DNA of 64,000 nt from JAHJQQ01 sp963737555. Its GTDB lineage: Bacteria; Pseudomonadota; Gammaproteobacteria; Thiohalobacterales; Thiohalobacteraceae. Each line of letters opens with the position of its first letter. Within the stretch, counting starts at the first letter, position 1. Of this stretch, positions 55,982 through 64,000 are shown piece after piece. The position numbers were made by a program, and so were the translations under genes. The notes below the pieces were generated by a model, which saw nothing but the letters and a program-made list of their open reading frames with translations, had not been told where the DNA came from and did no database searches. The DNA is taken from positions 1-64,000 of the forward strand of contig CAVTTB010000009.1 in the NCBI GenBank assembly GCA_963737555.1. Reading direction: 5' to 3'.

Positions 55982-56980
55982 ATGCGGGTATTAGTCACAG
56001 GTGGTGCGGGTTTTATCGGTAGCTATGTTGTCGAGGAGTTGCTGGCGCGCGGGCATGAGGTGGCCGTCATCGATAACCTCGAAGGCGGACGTCTGGATAA
56101 TCTCCAGGCCGTTCTCGACCATGCAGCGCTGCGTTTCGTCGAGGCGGATATCCGTGACCGGGTCAGCATCGAGCCGGCGTTTGCGGCGCAGGATTGGGTG
56201 ATTCATCTGGCCGGCATCGCCGATATCGTGCCTTCCATCGAGCGACCGCAGGAATATTTTTCGACTAATGTGCAGGGCACGCTGAATGTCTTGGAGTGTG
56301 CACGGCAGGCGGGCGTTAAACGCTTCGTCTACGCAGCTTCATCGTCTTGCTACGGTATTCCCGATCATTACCCGACCGACGAGCAGGCGGCGATTCGCCC
56401 TGAATATCCCTATGCCCTGACCAAGTATCTCGGTGAGGAATTGGTGATGCACTGGGCGAAGGTGTATCACATGGCGGCCGTGTCACTGCGCCTGTTCAAT
56501 GTGTATGGGCCGCGCGTACGCACCAATGGCGCTTACGGCGCTGTGTTTGGCGTGTTTCTCGCGCAGAAGGCGAATCGACAGCCGTTCACGGTGGTCGGCG
56601 ACGGTACGCAAACGCGGGATTTCACTTACGTCACCGATGTCGCGAATGCCTTTGTCATGGCCGCGGAGTCGGCCTTGTCGGGCGAGATACTCAATGTCGG
56701 CAGCGGCGGACATTACAGCATCAACCAATTGGTGGGTCTGATCGGCGGTGAGGTGGTGCATGTGCCGAATCGGCCGGGCGAACCCCGTTGTACGTTTGCG
56801 GATACGCAGCACATCACACAGCGTTTGGGCTGGCAACCGCAGATCGGTTTCGAACAAGGTGTCGCCGAGATGCTGGCCGCGCTCGATGATTGGAAACACG
56901 CGCCACTGTGGAATCCCGCTACCATCGAGGTGGCCACCAAAAGCTGGTTTCATTATCTCGGGGGGAAGGCGACATGCTGA
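55982..56980 (+). CDS. NAD-dependent sugar-nucleotide epimerase/dehydratase
   Basis: 332 aa extended short-chain dehydrogenase. NAD motif VTGGAGFIGSYV, catalytic serine region AASSSCYG and YALTKYLGE (YxxxK). The C-terminal half fits UDP-glucose or UDP-N-acetylglucosamine 4-epimerases (LRLFNVYGPR, RDFTYVTDVANAF). It acts on a nucleotide sugar in the cytoplasm; the exact substrate cannot be read. The next gene starts within its last codons. Confidence 0.9.
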   Translation: MRVLVTGGAGFIGSYVVEELLARGHEVAVIDNLEGGRLDNLQAVLDHAALRFVEADIRDRVSIEPAFAAQDWVIHLAGIADIVPSIERPQEYFSTNVQGTLNVLECARQAGVKRFVYAASSSCYGIPDHYPTDEQAAIRPEYPYALTKYLGEELVMHWAKVYHMAAVSLRLFNVYGPRVRTNGAYGAVFGVFLAQKANRQPFTVVGDGTQTRDFTYVTDVANAFVMAAESALSGEILNVGSGGHYSINQLVGLIGGEVVHVPNRPGEPRCTFADTQHITQRLGWQPQIGFEQGVAEMLAALDDWKHAPLWNPATIEVATKSWFHYLGGKATC

Positions 56981-57570
56981 CACGTACAGGCTTGCGGACG
57001 CACTCGGAGCAGTTTGCGATGCTGGTAGGCGGCGGCAGTTTTACGGACCGCCAGGGTGGCGGGATAGCAGTGGAAGACGGGGTCGAAATCTTGCTCAAGA
57101 CCTTGTGTGCCGTGCGCGAACGTCAAGGCACGGTGTATCTGGTCGGCAATGGTGGCAGTGCCGCCGTGGCCAGTCATGCCGCGACGGATTTTTTCAACAC
57201 CGGAGGTATGCGCGCACTGACGCTGCATGATCCCTCCACGCTAACCTGTTTCAGCAATGATTATGGATATGAAAACGCCTTCTCCGCCCGGCTTGCGCGC
57301 CTGCTGTCGCCGCAGGATCTGCTGATCGCCATCAGCAGTTCGGGGCGTTCGCAAAATATTTTGAATGCGGCCGAATCTGCCCACGCCAGTTCTGCAGGGC
57401 TGATCACGCTGACCGGTTTTACGGCGGATAATCCGTTGCGCAAAATGGGCGATGCCAATTACTGGCTGGATTCCGATGCCTACGGCATGGTGGAAATCGG
57501 CCATTTATTCCTGTTGCACTACGTCGCGGATCTGCTGTCGATGGACTGGGGCGTGGTGAATGGAAAATAA
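56974..57570 (+). CDS. SIS-domain sugar isomerase (GmhA/sedoheptulose-7-phosphate isomerase-like)
   Basis: 198 aa from ATG 56974, which overlaps the epimerase stop. The SIS domain shows GNGGSAAVASHAATDFF and ISSSGRSQNILNAAE with LTGFTADNPL, close to GmhA, which makes glycero-manno-heptose 7-phosphate in heptose synthesis. With the downstream HldE-like protein it suggests a heptose- or related C7-sugar pathway. Confidence 0.85.
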   Translation: MLTRTGLRTHSEQFAMLVGGGSFTDRQGGGIAVEDGVEILLKTLCAVRERQGTVYLVGNGGSAAVASHAATDFFNTGGMRALTLHDPSTLTCFSNDYGYENAFSARLARLLSPQDLLIAISSSGRSQNILNAAESAHASSAGLITLTGFTADNPLRKMGDANYWLDSDAYGMVEIGHLFLLHYVADLLSMDWGVVNGK

Positions 57571-59155
57571 CCAGCGTGCCAAGCGACGGGAAACGGCTAT
57601 GACCGACCAGGACGCGCCGGGCGAAATACACCGTATCGAATCCAAACTGCTAACACTGGCCGCGCTGGCAGAGCAGGTGCAATTGTTGCGTGCGCAGGGC
57701 AAGCAGGTCGCGCTGTGTCATGGCACTTTCGATTTATTACACATCGGGCATATCCGCCATTTACAGCGCGCGCGTCGCGAGGGTGACATCCTGATCGTCA
57801 CTGTGACTGCCGATGCCCATGTCAATAAGGGTCCGGGTCGTCCGGCGTTCTCCCACGATCTGCGCGCGGAGAATCTGGCTGCACTCGAATGCGTGGACTG
57901 GGTGGCGATCAATCATGCCGAGACTGCGGTGAATGTGCTCGATCTGCTCAAGCCGGATGTCTATGTTAAAGGCTCTGACTACCTGCGTGCCGAGGACGAT
58001 GTCACCGGCAACATCGCCAGAGAACGTGCGGCCGTGGAGCGCCATGGCGGTAGAATTTTCCACACCGATGAACTGACCTCTAGTTCCACGGCGCTGCTGA
58101 ATGAACACTTTCAGGTTTTCTCGGACGAAGTTAAAAGTTATCTGGCAGAGCTGAAGTGTCGCTATTCAATCAAAGCCGTCGGTGATGCGCTCCAGACCTT
58201 GGCAAAACTCAAGGTGCTGGTGCTCGGCGATGCGATTATCGATGAATATCACTACACGACTTCGCTGGGTCAGACGGGTAAAGGCAATGTGCTGGCGGTG
58301 CGCTACCAGGATCAGGAACGCTTCGCCGGTGGTTCGATTGCGGTGGCCAATCATGTCGCCGGCTTCGCCGCTGAAGTGACGTTGATGTGTGGGCTCGGCG
58401 GTGCCGAGTCACACGAGGCGTTTATCCGTTCCAAGCTGTCGGCCAAGATCGATCCGGTGTTTTTGGAGAATCCTGCCGCACGCACCTTGGTCAAACGCCG
58501 CTACATCGGCGAGGACATGGCGAAGTTATTCGAAGTGTATTTTCACGACCAAGATATTGCTTCAACAGCCATCAGTGCCGATGCCTGCCGCTGGTTGGAG
58601 AGTAATCTGAAAAATTATGATGCCGTCATCGTTCCGGATTTCGGTAACGGCTTCATCACGCAGGCGATGGTCGAGGTGCTGGCGGCCAAGGCGCCGTTCC
58701 TGGCGGTGAATACGCAGTTGAACAGCGGCAACCGCGGTTACCACGTGATCACCCGTTATCCGCGCGCCGATTTCGTTTCGTTGAATGAACCCGAACTGCG
58801 CATCGCAGCCTTTGATCGCGGCAGTGAGATAGCTGCGTTGGCACAGACGATGGCCGACAAGATGCAATGCAAGCACTTGGCAGTGACGCGTGGCACCAAG
58901 GGTGTGTTGCTGTGGGATCAAGCGCAGCGGCAAGCGCATACCGTGCCCGCCCTGTCGACCTGTGTCGTGGACCGGATCGGCGCGGGCGACGCTTTCTTAT
59001 CGTTAGCGGGCATGGGCGCGGCTGCGGGTCTAGATCCGGACATGACGGCCTTCATCGGCAGTGTCGGCGCGGCCTTGGATGTGCAGATCGTCTGCAACCG
59101 CGCGGCCGTGTCACCGGTGGATTTTCAGAAATACGTGACGACCTTGCTGAAATGA
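57560..59155 (+). CDS. HldE-like bifunctional protein with inverted domain order
   Basis: 531 aa. The N-terminal nucleotidyltransferase (about 45-185) carries HGTFDLLHIGHIRHLQ and DVYVKGSDY. The C-terminal PfkB-type sugar kinase (about 210-530) carries GGSIAVANHVAGFAAEVTL and DRIGAGDAFLS with the catalytic aspartate. In E. coli HldE the kinase comes first. Here the order is reversed. Start could also be ATG 57599. Expected role: phosphorylate and nucleotide-activate a heptose-like sugar. It overlaps the SIS gene by 11 bases. Confidence 0.87.
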   Translation: MENNQRAKRRETAMTDQDAPGEIHRIESKLLTLAALAEQVQLLRAQGKQVALCHGTFDLLHIGHIRHLQRARREGDILIVTVTADAHVNKGPGRPAFSHDLRAENLAALECVDWVAINHAETAVNVLDLLKPDVYVKGSDYLRAEDDVTGNIARERAAVERHGGRIFHTDELTSSSTALLNEHFQVFSDEVKSYLAELKCRYSIKAVGDALQTLAKLKVLVLGDAIIDEYHYTTSLGQTGKGNVLAVRYQDQERFAGGSIAVANHVAGFAAEVTLMCGLGGAESHEAFIRSKLSAKIDPVFLENPAARTLVKRRYIGEDMAKLFEVYFHDQDIASTAISADACRWLESNLKNYDAVIVPDFGNGFITQAMVEVLAAKAPFLAVNTQLNSGNRGYHVITRYPRADFVSLNEPELRIAAFDRGSEIAALAQTMADKMQCKHLAVTRGTKGVLLWDQAQRQAHTVPALSTCVVDRIGAGDAFLSLAGMGAAAGLDPDMTAFIGSVGAALDVQIVCNRAAVSPVDFQKYVTTLLK

Positions 59156-59156
59156 G

Positions 59157-60122
59157 ATGCTAACGTCCGCCGATCAACTCGCACTTTATCGCAGCATGCT
59201 GCGCATCCGTCGTACCGAAGAGGCGCTGGCGGCGCGTTATCGCGAGCAGCAAATGCGCTGCCCGATGCATTTGTGTATCGGCCAGGAGGCGGTGGCGGCA
59301 GGTGTCTGCCATGTATTGAGAAAGACCGACCGTGTGTTCAGCAATCACCGCGCGCATGGACATTACTTGGCCAAGGGCGGTGATCTGCGGCGCATGCTGG
59401 CCGAGTTGTATGGACGTGAAACCGGTTGCTGTGCAGGACGCGGCGGTTCCATGCATCTGATCGATCTGGATGTGGGCTTCATGGGCTCAACGCCTATCGT
59501 CGGCGGCACCGTGCCACTGGCAGTCGGTACGGCTTGGAGCGCACAGCTGCGCGGCGATGAGCATGTCACGGCGGTATTCTTCGGCGATGGCTGTTTCGAA
59601 GAAGGCGTGCTGCACGAGGCGATGAATTTCGCCGCACTGCATGCGCTGCCTATCGTGTTCGTCTGTGAAAATAATGATTACTCCGTGTATACCCCGCTGC
59701 GTGAGCGGCAGCCACAGCGCTCAATCGCCGGTGTTGCGCGCGCGCATGGTTTGACGGTCGCGGAAATCGACGGCAATGATGTGATTGCTGTGCAGGCAAC
59801 CGCCAGTGAGGCAGTGGCTGCGGCGCGCGACGGGCAGGGACCGTGGTTTGTCGAGGCGAGTCTGTACCGTTGGTTGGAACATTGCGGGCCGGATGATGAC
59901 AGTCATCTGGGTTATCGTACAGCGCAGCAGATTACTCACGGTAGGAGTCAATGTCCGCTGGCCAAGCATCATGCGCATCTGACGCAAACCGGAGTGTTGG
60001 ATCGCAGCAGCTCCACCGCACTGGAAGACGCCATTGCCGAAGAGATCGACGCGGCCTTCACCTATGCCATCAATAGTCCCTACCCGGCAGCACAAGAACT
60101 TGAACGCCATCTCTTCGCCTGA
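59157..60122 (+). CDS. TPP-dependent dehydrogenase E1 component, alpha subunit
   Basis: 321 aa. Typical of pyruvate/acetoin dehydrogenase E1 alpha: RIRRTEEALAARY, IGQEAVAAGVCHVL, GRGGSMHL and the TPP motif GDGCFEEGVLHEAMNFAAL ending ENN. It starts 1 base after the HldE-like stop. No E2 acyltransferase or E3 follows, which argues against an ordinary 2-oxoacid dehydrogenase. In sugar clusters such E1 pairs can transfer a two-carbon unit to a keto-sugar. Confidence 0.88.
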   Translation: MLTSADQLALYRSMLRIRRTEEALAARYREQQMRCPMHLCIGQEAVAAGVCHVLRKTDRVFSNHRAHGHYLAKGGDLRRMLAELYGRETGCCAGRGGSMHLIDLDVGFMGSTPIVGGTVPLAVGTAWSAQLRGDEHVTAVFFGDGCFEEGVLHEAMNFAALHALPIVFVCENNDYSVYTPLRERQPQRSIAGVARAHGLTVAEIDGNDVIAVQATASEAVAAARDGQGPWFVEASLYRWLEHCGPDDDSHLGYRTAQQITHGRSQCPLAKHHAHLTQTGVLDRSSSTALEDAIAEEIDAAFTYAINSPYPAAQELERHLFA

Positions 60123-60129
60123 GGCTGCC

Positions 60130-61198
60130 ATGGTGCGGATGAATTGCATCGAGGCGATCCGCGATGCGCTCGATTTGTCTATGGCGCGCGATGCGAATGT
60201 GCTGCTGATCGGCGAGGGCGTGCCCGATCCCAAGGCGATCTTCGGTACCACGGCCGGCCTGCGCGAACGCTACGGTGATCAGCGCGTATTCGATATGCCC
60301 TTGGCGGAAAATGGCATGACCGGCATTTGCATCGGTGCCGCGCTGACCGGGATGCGTCCCGTCATGGTTCATCAGCGCATCGACTTCGCCCTGTTGGCGA
60401 TGGATCAGATTGTCAATAACGCCGCCAAATGGCATTACCTGTTCGCGGGTCAACAATCAGTGCCCTTGGTGCTGCGTTTGATCGTCGGACGCGGTTGGGG
60501 ACAAGGGCCGCAGCATTCGCAAAGTTTGCAGGCGCTGTTCGCACATATCCCGGGACTCAAAGTGGTCATGCCGGCCTTTCCAGCGGATGCCAAGGGTATG
60601 TTGTGCGCGGCGATTCAAGATGACAATCCGGTGATCTTTATCGAACACCGTTGGATTCATCCTATTCAAGACGATGTGCCGAGCGGCTATTTTGAAACCC
60701 CGTTAACGGGTGCCGTGGTGCGGCGCGCGGGTAAGGATATTTCAATCGCGGCATTTTCATATATGGTCATCGAGGCGCTGGCGGCGGCCGAGGCATTGGC
60801 CAAACTCGGGATCGAGGTCGAAGTGATCGATATGCGCAGTGTCAACACGCTGGATATCGACACGGTTGTCGAATCCGTAACGCACACCGGTCGTTTGTTG
60901 GTCGCCGATACGGGTCACATTGCATTTGGTGTGGGTGCCGAAGTCATTGCCGCCGTAGTCGAGCACGCCCTGACGTCGCTGCGCCATGCACCGGCGCGCA
61001 TTGCCTCACCAGCACTGCCGTGTCCGACCACGCCGGCATTGGCCGACGCCTATTATCCCGATGCGCGTACGATTGCCGAGCAGGCACTCAAGCAATGCGC
61101 CATCAACGATCGATGCAACGGTGGAGACAGTGCTCGCAAGCCTCCAGCGCAAAGGTCCACTGGATGTCCCGAATCCGGATTACCGGGGCCCGTTTTAA
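60130..61198 (+). CDS. TPP-dependent dehydrogenase E1 component, beta subunit (frameshift near the end)
   Basis: Transketolase-like beta subunit: MVRMNCIEAIRDALDLSM, MPLAENGMTGICIGAALTG, then RPVMVHQRIDFALLAMDQI and NAAKWHY. The frame continues past the expected end into the next gene. Another frame gives a credible tail, STIDATVETVLASLQRKG then PLDVPNPDYRGPF and a TAA at 61198, so an extra base at about 61075-61095 is likely. Corrected length 355 aa. It starts 7 bases after the alpha subunit gene. Confidence 0.85.
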
Positions 61199-61227
61199 GC
61201 GCACGACGAGAATTCTGGAGATATGAC

Positions 61228-62577
61228 ATGACAAGTGGCGTACGTGGCAAGAACCGCTTCGGCAAGGATACAGTGACCGAGATACCCGTGGACGCGCCGC
61301 GTGCGCACCAACCGGGGCACAAACTGCGCACCTCCAACGAGATCATCGACCGCGCCGAGTTGCACAAACTGGAAGGTCAACGCCTGGAGTACGTGCGCGA
61401 GGGTGATCAGGTTGGCATTATTCGTCTTGAAGATGGCGTGGAAGAGAAAGTACCCAATCAATTCAGCGGTCCGAGCTTCCGCAATACCGCCGAGCGTTTT
61501 CGTTTCGATGGACACAAGATGCTGCACCATCTCGACCGCGTGCTGGCCTGGCAGCGTGGCGAGCCGATTGCGCCGATCCATATCGATATGGGGCTGACCA
61601 AGTTCTGTAATACCGCCTGCCTGTATTGCTATGCGGTGGTGCAGAACATGACCCAGGGCAAGATGATCGAACGCGAGGCCTTGCTGCGCTATATCGAGGA
61701 CTGCGGTCGCCTGGGTGTGCGCTCCATTGGTTTTATTGGCGATGGCGAACCAACCCTGAATCCCGCGCTCTACGATGCCACGGTGCTGGCGGCGAAACAC
61801 GGCATCGATACCTCGATGGCCACCAATGGCCTGCTGCTGGATATGGATCGCGCCGACGACCTGCTGCGCAATATGTCCTGGATCCGCTTTAATCTCTCCG
61901 CCGGTACGGCCGAAGGTTTCCAGCGCGTGCATCAGTCCAAGGCCAAGAACTTCGATTTATTGGTGGAAAAGATCCGCGCCTTGGTGAAGCTCAAAAAAGA
62001 ACGCGGCTATGCCTGCACGTTGGGTATACAGATGGTGCTGATACCGGAGTGCTATGACCAGGTCATCGCTGAAGCCGAACTGGGTGCCGAACTGGGCGTG
62101 GACTATTTCGTTATCAAACACTGCTCCGATTCCGAATACAAAGAGATCGGCGTGGATTATAAAGATTACGAGCGCATCGAAGATGCGCTGAAGATCGCAG
62201 AGGGCTATTCCACGGCCGACTATGCCGTGCAGGTCAAATGGAACAAGATCAAGGCGAGTGGTGAGACCGATTTGTATAAAAACGGTTTCCGCAAATACGA
62301 CGTCTGCTATGGCACGCCGTTCCTGTTGCAGATCTCTGGCAATGGCAAGATTTATCCCTGCGGACCGTTCTTCAATAAGGATCGTTTCTATATCGGCGAT
62401 CTGCACGACGACTCGTTCTACGATCTGGTGCACAGCGAACGCTACTGGGCCGTGCACAAGGATATCTCCGAGTCCGTCGATGTGCACAAAGACTGTGCCA
62501 TCGGTTGCCGCCAGGATTACGTGAACAAATTCCTCTGGGATATCAAGAATCCGCCCGAGCACATCAACTTTATTTGA
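61228..62577 (+). CDS. Radical SAM / SPASM-domain protein (copy 2)
   Basis: 449 aa from ATG 61228, with a GGAG site about 8 bases upstream. Radical SAM motif CNTACLYC, then GDGEPTLNPALYDA; SPASM-type cysteines DVCYGTPF, IYPCGPFF and DCAIGC. N-terminal DGHKMLHHLDRV and C-terminal HINFI match the first copy, so the two are paralogues. The N-terminal extension (about 1-95) is larger than in copy 1. The apparent fusion to the E1 beta gene is explained by a frameshift there. Reaction unknown. Confidence 0.86.
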   Translation: MTSGVRGKNRFGKDTVTEIPVDAPRAHQPGHKLRTSNEIIDRAELHKLEGQRLEYVREGDQVGIIRLEDGVEEKVPNQFSGPSFRNTAERFRFDGHKMLHHLDRVLAWQRGEPIAPIHIDMGLTKFCNTACLYCYAVVQNMTQGKMIEREALLRYIEDCGRLGVRSIGFIGDGEPTLNPALYDATVLAAKHGIDTSMATNGLLLDMDRADDLLRNMSWIRFNLSAGTAEGFQRVHQSKAKNFDLLVEKIRALVKLKKERGYACTLGIQMVLIPECYDQVIAEAELGAELGVDYFVIKHCSDSEYKEIGVDYKDYERIEDALKIAEGYSTADYAVQVKWNKIKASGETDLYKNGFRKYDVCYGTPFLLQISGNGKIYPCGPFFNKDRFYIGDLHDDSFYDLVHSERYWAVHKDISESVDVHKDCAIGCRQDYVNKFLWDIKNPPEHINFI

Positions 62578-63422
62578 TGACCGCGACGCAAGACGGATCA
62601 AAGCCTATGCAGGAATCGCGTTTCCAACAGCAGAGCAATGTCTTCTACATCACCTCCTGGGGGCATGCCGGCGATCACTGGTTGTCGAAGGCGCTGAATG
62701 CCCATCCCGAAATCTTCGTGCTGAACGCGCATGAAGGTTCGCGACCGAAATATTTCAAAGACGGATTGGGTCGGCATCAGCGTCCGGATATCCTCCAGTA
62801 CACGGCATTTCTCGAAGATATGGGCACGGACTACGCGGCCATCGGCGAATGCCATGCCTATCGCGCCTCGCAGATGCGCCCGGTGCAGGACAAGTACCAG
62901 GATCGTGTGCCGATAATCAATCTGCTGCGGCATCCGCATGCCTGGCTGGATTTCTACATTCGTCACCGCGCCGGTAATGTGCGGATGCCGGACGGTTCCA
63001 GTGCTGCACTCGATCATGAGTGGGAACACAGTGAACATGCGCTGTTCGAAAAGCTGGGATTGCAGCCGTATACGCGCGCGGAGGTGGATATCTGGGCGGC
63101 GTATCAGGGCATGCTGTTGTTGAATCAGATTATCCCGGATATCGAATCCGGCGTCAGGCAGGTCCGGATCGAAGACATCCTGGCGGATCGACAGGTGTTT
63201 CAGTCGATGGTCGATTTTCTTACCCAGGGGCGTTGTCAGTACGACGAGGCGCTGTTCGATTGCGTTTACGGTTTCGCGCACAGGCTCTACCGCGGTGAAG
63301 AAACCGCTGTCGACGCCGCGGCCGTTCACGATCAATGGCCGCAATGGAAACGCGACGCCTTCAATAAAATCGTCTCACCGCGCGCGACCGATCTGTATAC
63401 ATCGGTGGGTTACCGGCTGTAG
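62577..63422 (+). CDS. Sulfotransferase-like protein (copy 1)
   Basis: 281 aa from ATG 62577, overlapping the radical SAM stop (TGATG). N-terminal YITSWGHAGDHWLSKALNAH resembles the PAPS 5'-phosphosulfate-binding loop. IINLLRHPHAWLDFYIRH matches the region binding the 3'-phosphate. It would sulfate a sugar or other hydroxyl group. Family assignment is from motifs and overall layout only. Confidence 0.7.
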   Translation: MTATQDGSKPMQESRFQQQSNVFYITSWGHAGDHWLSKALNAHPEIFVLNAHEGSRPKYFKDGLGRHQRPDILQYTAFLEDMGTDYAAIGECHAYRASQMRPVQDKYQDRVPIINLLRHPHAWLDFYIRHRAGNVRMPDGSSAALDHEWEHSEHALFEKLGLQPYTRAEVDIWAAYQGMLLLNQIIPDIESGVRQVRIEDILADRQVFQSMVDFLTQGRCQYDEALFDCVYGFAHRLYRGEETAVDAAAVHDQWPQWKRDAFNKIVSPRATDLYTSVGYRL

Positions 63423-63430
63423 GGTCTGAG

Positions 63431-64000
63431 GTGGCAAGTGTGATCGGTGTGAAAGTCGCGGTGTGTTCCAGTATGAAGAGCGGCACTTGGTTGCTGCGTG
63501 AAATCGTCACGCAATTGACCGGTCTGCGCGCGTACGAACCGGATATCTCAGCGGGACGCCCACGCTACGATGATCCCGAGAGTTTGAGTATTTCCGCCGG
63601 ACAGTTTTTTCAGTTGGCATCTGCTGCCGACCGGTGCGGCGGGCGAGCGCCTGAGGCAATCCGGGGCAAAGTCGATATTCCTGGTGCGCAACATCTACGA
63701 CACGCTGTTGTCGATTCACCGGCACCTGCTGCACGATGTCGATGCCGAGATTGGCCGCGCCACAGGGCAGGCCAGTTTTCTCAGCCAGTTCTCCCACGAT
63801 CAGGCGCTGACCCTGGTGATCAACGGCTACCGCGAGGTGCCTTACGACTGGCACGGCATGGGGCCCGTGTTGTTTCACTTGCAGGAGTTGCTCGCGTATT
63901 CCATGAGCAACGATGTTTTGTTGACCAGCTTCGAGCGTCTGACGCAGAACAAGGCGGTCGAGGTGGCAAAGATCGCCGCGTATCTCGGTGTGGCATCGAG
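63431..64000 (+). CDS. Sulfotransferase-like protein (copy 2, partial, frameshifted)
   Basis: Begins at GTG 63431, 8 bases after copy 1, and runs off the right edge. VAVCSSMKSGTWLLREIV is the PAPS loop, SIFLVRNIYDTLLSIHRH the 3'-phosphate-binding region. The frame breaks in a run of six T at 63605-63610; removing one T joins AGQFF to SWHLLPTG. Probably a sulfotransferase on the same glycan. Confidence 0.65.
   Translation, partial: MASVIGVKVAVCSSMKSGTWLLREIVTQLTGLRAYEPDISAGRPRYDDPESLSISAGQFFQLASAADRCGGRAPEAIRGKVDIPGAQHLRHAVVDSPAPAARCRCRDWPRHRAGQFSQPVLPRSGADPGDQRLPRGALRLARHGARVVSLAGVARVFHEQRCFVDQLRASDAEQGGRGGKDRRVSRCGIE

Noticed and set aside
60034..62577. A single 847-residue E1 beta-radical SAM fusion protein
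   Set aside because: Another frame gives a proper E1 beta tail ending at 61198, and the radical SAM part has its own ATG 61228 with a ribosome site, so the fusion is best explained by one extra base.
1..64000. CRISPR arrays, insertion sequences with transposases, prophage genes or rRNA
   Set aside because: None was recognised on reading both strands.

Overview
The window comes from a flagellated gammaproteobacterium. The evidence is a Pseudomonas-like flagellar layout (flgN-flgM-flgA divergent from cheV-cheR-flgBCDEFGHIJKL), sigma-54 and sigma-28 type promoters, RelA, NadA, MtfA, an Mla/MCE lipid transporter and nitric-oxide-linked genes (norD, nnrS). I cannot name the genus. Most of the sequence has GC-rich codon use, except a lower-GC signalling block at about 35.9-38.9 kb.

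Layout. 0-16.5 kb holds housekeeping and envelope genes: nadA, a phosphate-type porin, photolyase with a thioredoxin/HEAT protein, a PilZ-like protein, a quinone-oxidoreductase-like enzyme, a GH17-GT2 glucan synthase, mtfA, a TlpA-like thioredoxin, a rhomboid protease, an anion permease and a phosphoesterase. Three repeat elements lie in this stretch or later. 16.5-21.3 kb is a minus-strand set (4Fe-4S membrane protein, norD, nnrS, CarS-like) with an FNR/DNR-like site upstream. 21.5-30 kb is one colinear run: DUF2892 protein, GGDEF-EAL protein, HDOD-PP2C phosphatase, RsbW-like kinase, STAS protein, then MlaE/F/D and a PqiC-like lipoprotein. 30-39 kb holds a second GGDEF-EAL protein, an AEC transporter, relA, an HD-GYP regulator, a second DUF2892 protein with a histidine kinase, and tRNA-Arg and tRNA-Ala genes. 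39.4-54.5 kb is flagellar and chemotaxis genes. 54.7-64 kb is an unusual glycan-type island: two related radical SAM/SPASM proteins, a sugar epimerase, a SIS isomerase, a HldE-like protein with inverted domain order, a TPP-dependent E1 alpha/beta pair without E2/E3, and two sulfotransferases, the last cut by the window edge.

Sequence quality. About 28 reading-frame breaks are visible. Nearly all are explained by one extra base, and removing those bases restores normal family lengths (for example FlgG 261 aa, FlgC 139 aa). They are concentrated in 40.6-52.8 kb. I treat these genes as probably intact and give the joined span for each with the break position.

The best candidates for something new are the glycan island next to the hook genes, the repeated DUF2892-plus-sensor module, and the partner-switching genes joined to an MCE lipid transporter.
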